The notes under the pieces: model-generated
The model's database searches: none
Seen by the model: the letters and a program-made list of their open reading frames with translations, nothing else
Told to the model about the DNA's origin: nothing
Translations under genes and position numbers: made by a program
From: Rhodococcus sp. 06-462-5
GTDB taxonomy: Bacteria; Actinomycetota; Actinomycetes; Mycobacteriales; Mycobacteriaceae
Direction of reading: 5' to 3'
Assembly (NCBI RefSeq): GCF_002258315.1
Contig: NZ_NOYD01000029.1
Coordinates: 115,944-179,943 of the forward strand
Length of the DNA: 64,000 bases
Part shown: positions 59,833-64,000 of the stretch, piece after piece
Layout: each line of letters opens with the position of its first letter
Numbering within the stretch: position 1 is the stretch's first letter

Positions 59833-61422
59833 ATGAGCTTCCGCAGTCCCTTTCCCGATGTCGAGATTCCCGAACTCAGCGTCTACGACTTCCTGTTCGG
59901 ATCGATCGCCGAGTCCGACCTCGACAAGCCTGCACTGATCGACGGAACGTCGGGTGCGGTCACCACCTACAAGTCGCTGATCGGTCAGATCGACGCCATC
60001 GCAGGCGCACTGGCCGCACGTGGACTCGAGGTCGGCGACGTCGTCGGACTCCACTCGCCGAACGTGCCCGCGTTCGCGTCGGTGCTGCACGGCATCCTGC
60101 GCGCAGGCGGTACCGCAACGACCATCAACGCGCTCTACACGGCCGAGGACATCGCCAAGCAGCTCACCGGCTCGGGCGCGAAGTTCCTCTTCACCGTCTC
60201 CCCGCTGTACCCGCAGGCCAAGGCCGCCGCGGAAAAGGTCGGCCTCGACGCAGACCACGTCATCGTGCTCGACGGCGCAGAGGGCCACCCGAACCTGCGC
60301 GACCTGCTCACCCAGGGCGCACCTGCCCCCGAGGTCTCGTTCGACCCGGCCACACACGTCGCAGTGCTGCCGTACTCCTCCGGCACGACGGGTGTGCCGA
60401 AGGGCGTCATCCTCACCCACCGCAACCTCGTCGCGAACGTGGCGCAGATGGAACCGCGCGTCGGAATCGACAGTGACGACGCAATCCTGGCGCTGCTGCC
60501 GTTCTTCCACATCTACGGCCTGACGGTGCTGCTCAACATCGCGCTCAAGCTGCGCGCGCACCTGGTGACGATGCCGAAGTTCGACCTCGTCGAATTCCTG
60601 CGGATCATTCAGGATCAGAAGCTCACGTACCTGTTCATCGCACCGCCGGTGGCCGTCGCGCTCGCCAAGCACCCGATGATCGATCAGTACGACCTCTCCA
60701 GCGTGCACACCATCTTCTCGGGTGCCGCTCCGCTGGACGAGGAACTGGGCAAGGCCGTCGCGAAGCGCCTGAACACGCGGGTGCGTCAGGGCTACGGCAT
60801 GAGCGAGCTCAGCCCCGTCAGCCACGCCATTCCGTTCGATCGCGACGACATGCCGCTCAGCTCGGTGGGCCAGCCGCTGGCGAACACCGAGAACAAGCTC
60901 GTCGACCCGGGCACGCTCGAGGAGATCGAGCTGCCCACAGAGGGATTGAGCAAGCCCGGCGAGCTGTGGGTCAAGGGACCGAACGTGATGGTCGGGTACC
61001 TCAACAACCCCACCGCCACCGCAGAAACCCTCGACTCCGACGGTTACCTGCACACCGGCGACATCGCCGTCGTCGATCCCGAGGGTGTCGTCTACATCGT
61101 CGACCGCCTCAAGGAACTGATCAAGTACAAGGGCTACCAGGTGCCCCCGGCCGAGCTCGAGGCGTTGCTGCTCACGCACGAGGAGATCGCCGACGCCGCC
61201 GTCATCGGTGTGCTCGACGACGAGGGCGAGGAAATCCCCAAGGCATTCGTCGTCCGCCAGCAGGGTGCCACCATCGACGAGGAGGGCATCATCGCCTTCG
61301 TCGCCGAGCGCGTGTCGCCGCACAAGAAGGTACGACGCGTCGAGTTCATCGACATCGTCCCCAAGTCTGCAGCGGGCAAGATTCTGCGCAAGGACCTGCG
61401 CGCCGCCGAGGCCGAAAAGTAG
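59833..61422 (+). CDS. AMP-forming acyl-CoA synthetase, 4-coumarate:CoA ligase type
   Basis: A 529-residue ANL-family enzyme activating a carboxylate through an acyl-adenylate. The P-loop YSSGTTGVPKGV is near residue 180, GYGMSELSPVSH near 318, TGDIAVVDPEG near 410 and the catalytic Lys in PKSAAGKILRKDL at the C-terminus. Overall it is closest to plant-like 4-coumarate:CoA ligases, whose actinobacterial relatives use aromatic acids or medium fatty acids. GAAGGAG precedes the ATG. A strong terminator follows. Confidence 0.92.
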   Translation: MSFRSPFPDVEIPELSVYDFLFGSIAESDLDKPALIDGTSGAVTTYKSLIGQIDAIAGALAARGLEVGDVVGLHSPNVPAFASVLHGILRAGGTATTINALYTAEDIAKQLTGSGAKFLFTVSPLYPQAKAAAEKVGLDADHVIVLDGAEGHPNLRDLLTQGAPAPEVSFDPATHVAVLPYSSGTTGVPKGVILTHRNLVANVAQMEPRVGIDSDDAILALLPFFHIYGLTVLLNIALKLRAHLVTMPKFDLVEFLRIIQDQKLTYLFIAPPVAVALAKHPMIDQYDLSSVHTIFSGAAPLDEELGKAVAKRLNTRVRQGYGMSELSPVSHAIPFDRDDMPLSSVGQPLANTENKLVDPGTLEEIELPTEGLSKPGELWVKGPNVMVGYLNNPTATAETLDSDGYLHTGDIAVVDPEGVVYIVDRLKELIKYKGYQVPPAELEALLLTHEEIADAAVIGVLDDEGEEIPKAFVVRQQGATIDEEGIIAFVAERVSPHKKVRRVEFIDIVPKSAAGKILRKDLRAAEAEK

Positions 61423-61436
61423 GACTCCGTTCCACG

Positions 61437-61475
61437 ACAACACCCCGTCCCACACTCAGTGGGGCGGGGTGTTGT
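61437..61475 (+). terminator. Strong terminator after acyl-CoA ligase
   Basis: A 17-bp stem (ACAACACCCCGTCCCAC with its complement, one G-T pair) and a 5-base loop, ending in GTTGTT. It lies 15 bases after the stop. Confidence 0.92.
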
Positions 61476-61502
61476 TCGGTTGTGGGCCAACGTATTCAGT
61501 AG

Positions 61503-61584
61503 AACCTCACACCCTTTTTCCCGACCGCGCGGCGCTGATCCGAGGCGAGTACGGGCGCGCGGTCGGCAGTAGGGGTGTGAGGTT
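61503..61584. repeat. Nested inverted repeats upstream of the DUF3558 gene
   Basis: Outer arms AACCTCACACCC (61503-61514) and 61573-61584 are perfect, and inner arms CCGACCGCGCG (61521-61531) and 61556-61566 are perfect around a 24-base loop. The outer-arm sequence followed by TTTTT recurs at 62642-62656, downstream of the next two genes. It lies between a terminator and the lipoprotein start (61649). Confidence 0.8.
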
Positions 61585-61648
61585 GTGTGGAACCGGTGCC
61601 GCGTTCGCTGCGTCCAAGGGGTGGGTGGGTTCGACGAAGGGGAGTGGT

Positions 61649-62215
61649 GTGAGCGTGACGCGGTGGTGGGCGGCGGGAGTGGTCGGCGTGATGGCATTGG
61701 TCGCCGGATGTGGCGGGGCGACGGAGGGTGCGCCGGTTGAAGAGCCGGCAACGAGTTCGGTGGCTGCGACGCCGGTGGCAGACGAGCCATGGGATCCATG
61801 CACCATCCCGAACGACGCCATCGAGGCAGCGGGATTGGATGTGGACAGCAAGAGCACGAACCTGTTCGGAGACGCGCCGTTGTCCACCGATTGGAAGACG
61901 TGTATCTGGACAGACCCCGATCCGGGGTCGTGGTATTTCCTGGGAGTGTTCTCGGGATTTCACTCATTGGGTGATCTGCAACGGAACGACCGCTTCAACC
62001 AGTTCTCGGAGGTCGGCGAACTCGGCGGCTATGAGTTCTTGCGCGCCGATCGTCCCGCTGGAAGAAGTTGTGGCGTGGCCTTCGAAGTCGAGAAGGGATT
62101 GGTGTACTTCGTCCTCGACACTCGCGCGGCGAGCGAGCCAGCCAGAGATCCGTGTGTCGAAATCGAGAACATTGCGCGCACCACGCGCGCTTATCTGCCA
62201 CCTATTTCGAGCTGA
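61649..62215 (+). CDS. DUF3558-family lipoprotein
   Basis: A 188-residue lipoprotein. The signal ends VMALVAGCGG (lipidated Cys near residue 19), followed by a Glu/Pro/Thr linker and a DUF3558 domain (PWDPCTIPNDAIEAAGLD; STDWKTCIW), with four Cys that could form disulfides on the cell surface. The GTG is preceded by AAGGGGAG. DUF3558 proteins are abundant in Nocardiaceae and lack a known function. The gene is followed 10 bases later by a small helical protein gene. Confidence 0.8.
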   Translation: MSVTRWWAAGVVGVMALVAGCGGATEGAPVEEPATSSVAATPVADEPWDPCTIPNDAIEAAGLDVDSKSTNLFGDAPLSTDWKTCIWTDPDPGSWYFLGVFSGFHSLGDLQRNDRFNQFSEVGELGGYEFLRADRPAGRSCGVAFEVEKGLVYFVLDTRAASEPARDPCVEIENIARTTRAYLPPISS

Positions 62216-62225
62216 ACTGAAGGCT

Positions 62226-62633
62226 ATGACTGTGGGACAAAACCCTGGGGATCTGTTCGACTCGATGCAGTACTGGCGACACTTGTCGGATCAGGCCGAA
62301 GCAGGAGTTCTGGAGATACCGGAAGATGTTGCGGCGCAGTGTGACGCTGCATGCGTCACGTACATTGCCCACCTGGAGGGCATGGTGCAGAAGACGGAGT
62401 TTCTCGTCGATCTCAAAGCATTCGGCACGCTTCCTTCGGCTCAACAGCTGGGTCGAAAGTTCAAGCGACTTGCCGATGGGGAAGAGCGGTCGGCGGCTGT
62501 CGCGATCAGGCAACACATCGAGGTCATCGAACTGATGCGGTCGGTGTTTCGTCGCTATTTCGTCGAGACCGAGGGAGTCGATCAGAGCGTGGCAGCTCGA
62601 ATCGGCGGGATCGGAGCGGGCTTGGGGGAGTGA
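62226..62633 (+). CDS. Small helical hypothetical protein paired with DUF3558 lipoprotein
   Basis: A 135-residue, all-helical-looking protein without signal peptide or membrane segments (residues 25-60 and 80-115 are amphipathic: AQCDAACVTYIAHLEGMVQK; AVAIRQHIEVIELMRSVFRRYF). The ATG at 62226 follows GAACTGAAGG. In related genomes similar helical proteins often accompany DUF3558 lipoproteins, and their fold recalls WXG100-like substrates of type VII secretion, but neither WXG nor the YxxxD/E signal is present. Function unknown. Confidence 0.7.
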   Translation: MTVGQNPGDLFDSMQYWRHLSDQAEAGVLEIPEDVAAQCDAACVTYIAHLEGMVQKTEFLVDLKAFGTLPSAQQLGRKFKRLADGEERSAAVAIRQHIEVIELMRSVFRRYFVETEGVDQSVAARIGGIGAGLGE

Positions 62634-62637
62634 GCCG

Positions 62638-62722
62638 GCGACCTCACACCCTTTTTGCACACCTCACACACCAGCCAGGACTTGAACTCCAGCGCGCAGT
62701 TGCGAAAAGGGGTGAGGTGTCG
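62638..62722. repeat. Imperfect inverted repeat, second copy of the CCTCACACCCTTTTT element
   Basis: CGACCTCACACCCTTTTT (62639-62656) faces GAAAAGGGGTGAGGTGTCG (62704-62722), complementary with small gaps. The left part equals the outer arm of 61503-61584. Together they bracket the DUF3558 pair. It may act as a terminator or be a mobile-repeat trace. Confidence 0.65.
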
Positions 62723-62829
62723 ACAGTCCCGGCGGCGAAGCGTCGAACAATGTCCGAAATGTCCGCAATATCAACCCTCGCAACACAATCGAGACAACGC
62801 TCACGAATGGGATGACCTAGTCTGCGATC

Positions 62830-64000
62830 GTGAACCCTTCCGCTGCCCGTTTGGTGCCGATGCGACCTCGTGATCCGAACGAGCCGCATCGCTCCGCGAG
62901 CCCACTCGAATTGTTCTTCGACCTGGTCTTCGTGGTGGCCGTCAGCATTGCGTCGGTTCAACTCCATCACGACCTCACCGAGAACCACATCGCCGACGGT
63001 TTGCTCGGCTATGCACTCGTGTTCTTCGCGATCTGGTGGGCGTGGATGAACTTCACGTGGTTCGCGACGTCCTTCGACACCGACGACTGGCTGTATCGCG
63101 TGCTCACCGTCGTGCAGATGGCCGGGGTGTTGGTTCTCGCCGCAGGAATCGAATCGGCGTTCGTGGACCAGGATTTCACCATCGTGGTGATCGGGTACGT
63201 GGTGATGCGCGTGGCGATGGTGACTCAGTGGCTGCGGGCATCGCGAAGCCCCGAACATCGACAGACCGCGCTGAGCTACGCGATAGGCATTGCGGGAGTG
63301 CAGGTTCTGTGGATTCTCTGGGTACTGCTACTCGACGGCACCGCTGCGATCATCCTGTTCGTCGTACTCGCGGGCGTCGAGATGTCGGTGCCGATCATCG
63401 CCGAGCGAAAGGGCACAACACCCTGGCATCCGCACCACATCACCGAACGCTACGGATTGTTCACTCTGATTCTGCTCGGCGAATCACTGCTCGCGTCGGC
63501 CAACGCGATCATCGAGGCGATTCACGACGAGAGCGCACTGGCACCGTTGATCTCGATCTCCGTCCTCACTCTCGTCGTCACCGCGAGCCTGTGGTGGATC
63601 TACTTCTGGCCCCCTCATCACCGAGCGATCGGCAGATTCGGCAACTCGGTGATCTACGGCTACGCCCACTACTTCATCTTCGCGGCAGCAGGTGCGTTCT
63701 CGGCCGGCATCGAGGTCGAGATCGACGTGCTCACCGACCACAGCAAGCTCGGCGACGTCGCCGCGTCGTTCACCGTCACGATCCCGATCGCGGTGTTCGT
63801 GTTCGGGGTCTGGCTGATCGCTGTTCGCGCACACGCGGACCGCATCGTCAACATCGCAGTTCCACTCGGTGCCCTACTCGTGTTGTTCGACCCGATCATC
63901 CCCATCCCGATCACCCTCACCGCCGTCGTGATGACCGTCGTCGTCGGGGTGCTCGTCGTACGCGGGCCGACGCAGCCAGAGCATGAGAAACTGACCACAT
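62830..64000 (+). CDS. LtrA-family membrane protein (partial, runs off the edge)
   Basis: The frame from the GTG at 62830 stays open to the window end (390 codons). The N-terminal region RSASPLELFFDLVFVVAVS is typical of the low-temperature-requirement protein A family, followed by about ten to twelve hydrophobic segments, FAIWWAWMNFTWFATSFDTDDW near residue 62 (here described by WWAWMNFTWFATSFDTDD), and the HHITERYGLFTLILLGES stretch near residue 205. LtrA proteins are polytopic and of unclear function. The last residues (RGPTQPEHEKL) are hydrophilic, so the true end is probably near. Confidence 0.88.
   Translation, partial: MNPSAARLVPMRPRDPNEPHRSASPLELFFDLVFVVAVSIASVQLHHDLTENHIADGLLGYALVFFAIWWAWMNFTWFATSFDTDDWLYRVLTVVQMAGVLVLAAGIESAFVDQDFTIVVIGYVVMRVAMVTQWLRASRSPEHRQTALSYAIGIAGVQVLWILWVLLLDGTAAIILFVVLAGVEMSVPIIAERKGTTPWHPHHITERYGLFTLILLGESLLASANAIIEAIHDESALAPLISISVLTLVVTASLWWIYFWPPHHRAIGRFGNSVIYGYAHYFIFAAAGAFSAGIEVEIDVLTDHSKLGDVAASFTVTIPIAVFVFGVWLIAVRAHADRIVNIAVPLGALLVLFDPIIPIPITLTAVVMTVVVGVLVVRGPTQPEHEKLTT

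Noticed and set aside
62226-62633. Type VII secretion substrate
   Set aside because: The small helical protein has neither a WXG motif nor a YxxxD/E export signal, and no EccC or other ESX genes are in the window.

Overview
The window is high-GC actinobacterial chromosome, most likely a mycolic-acid bacterium of the Nocardiaceae and probably Rhodococcus or a close relative. The reasons are a mycothiol glycosyltransferase (mshA), a heparin-binding haemagglutinin homologue (hbhA), a RamB-type acetate regulator, IdeR-like iron boxes, F420/PPOX-type oxidoreductases, many GTG/TTG starts, and several starts that look leaderless (a -10 element 6-8 nt before the start codon). No phage, insertion sequence, tRNA, rRNA or CRISPR array was seen.

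Left part (1-25100): nutrient acquisition and nitrogen/polyamine metabolism. It opens with a carboxymuconolactone-decarboxylase-like gene whose C-terminal end lies in inverted orientation at the window edge. An orphan siderophore-binding lipoprotein behind an iron box follows, then a complete urea importer operon (urtABCDE, minus strand) ending in a GntR regulator and carrying a large hairpin between urtA and urtB. Next come an XRE/membrane-protein pair and a two-step agmatine-to-putrescine operon (agmatine deiminase, N-carbamoylputrescine amidase) divergent from a TetR gene across a palindromic operator. An MFS/MerR pair has a textbook MerR operator. A minus-strand operon then encodes an aldehyde dehydrogenase, a copper amine oxidase, a UspA protein and an APC permease. 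Together these genes suggest agmatine -> putrescine -> aminobutyraldehyde -> GABA. A second TetR gene, a short malate:quinone oxidoreductase-like enzyme, an MBL hydrolase and an LLM oxidoreductase complete this part.

Middle and right part (23100-53050): a backbone collinear, from memory, with Mycobacterium tuberculosis Rv0465c-Rv0487. The order is ramB, aceA, fadB2, TetR, DUF445, XRE, hbhA, DUF2516, deoC, DUF2505, murB, L,D-transpeptidase, SDR, ROK regulator, mshA, YbjN. Interspersed are lineage-specific genes: adhA, ppk2, an orphan siderophore-binding protein, a PfpI protein, purU, methyltransferases, an orphan AbiEi-like protein and an unusual MBL-Rieske fusion. Between the SDR and the ROK regulator sits an apparently leaderless 37-codon ORF ending in CCPGQGNCL behind a clean promoter. 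It is a candidate cysteine-responsive leader peptide in front of the mycothiol genes and the most interesting candidate in the window.

Right end (53090-64000): an NCS2 nucleobase permease, a BMP-type nucleoside ABC importer (lipoprotein, double ATPase, two permeases), a 4-coumarate/acyl-CoA ligase with a strong terminator, a DUF3558 lipoprotein with a small helical partner flanked by a structured repeat, and a partial LtrA-family membrane protein running off the edge.
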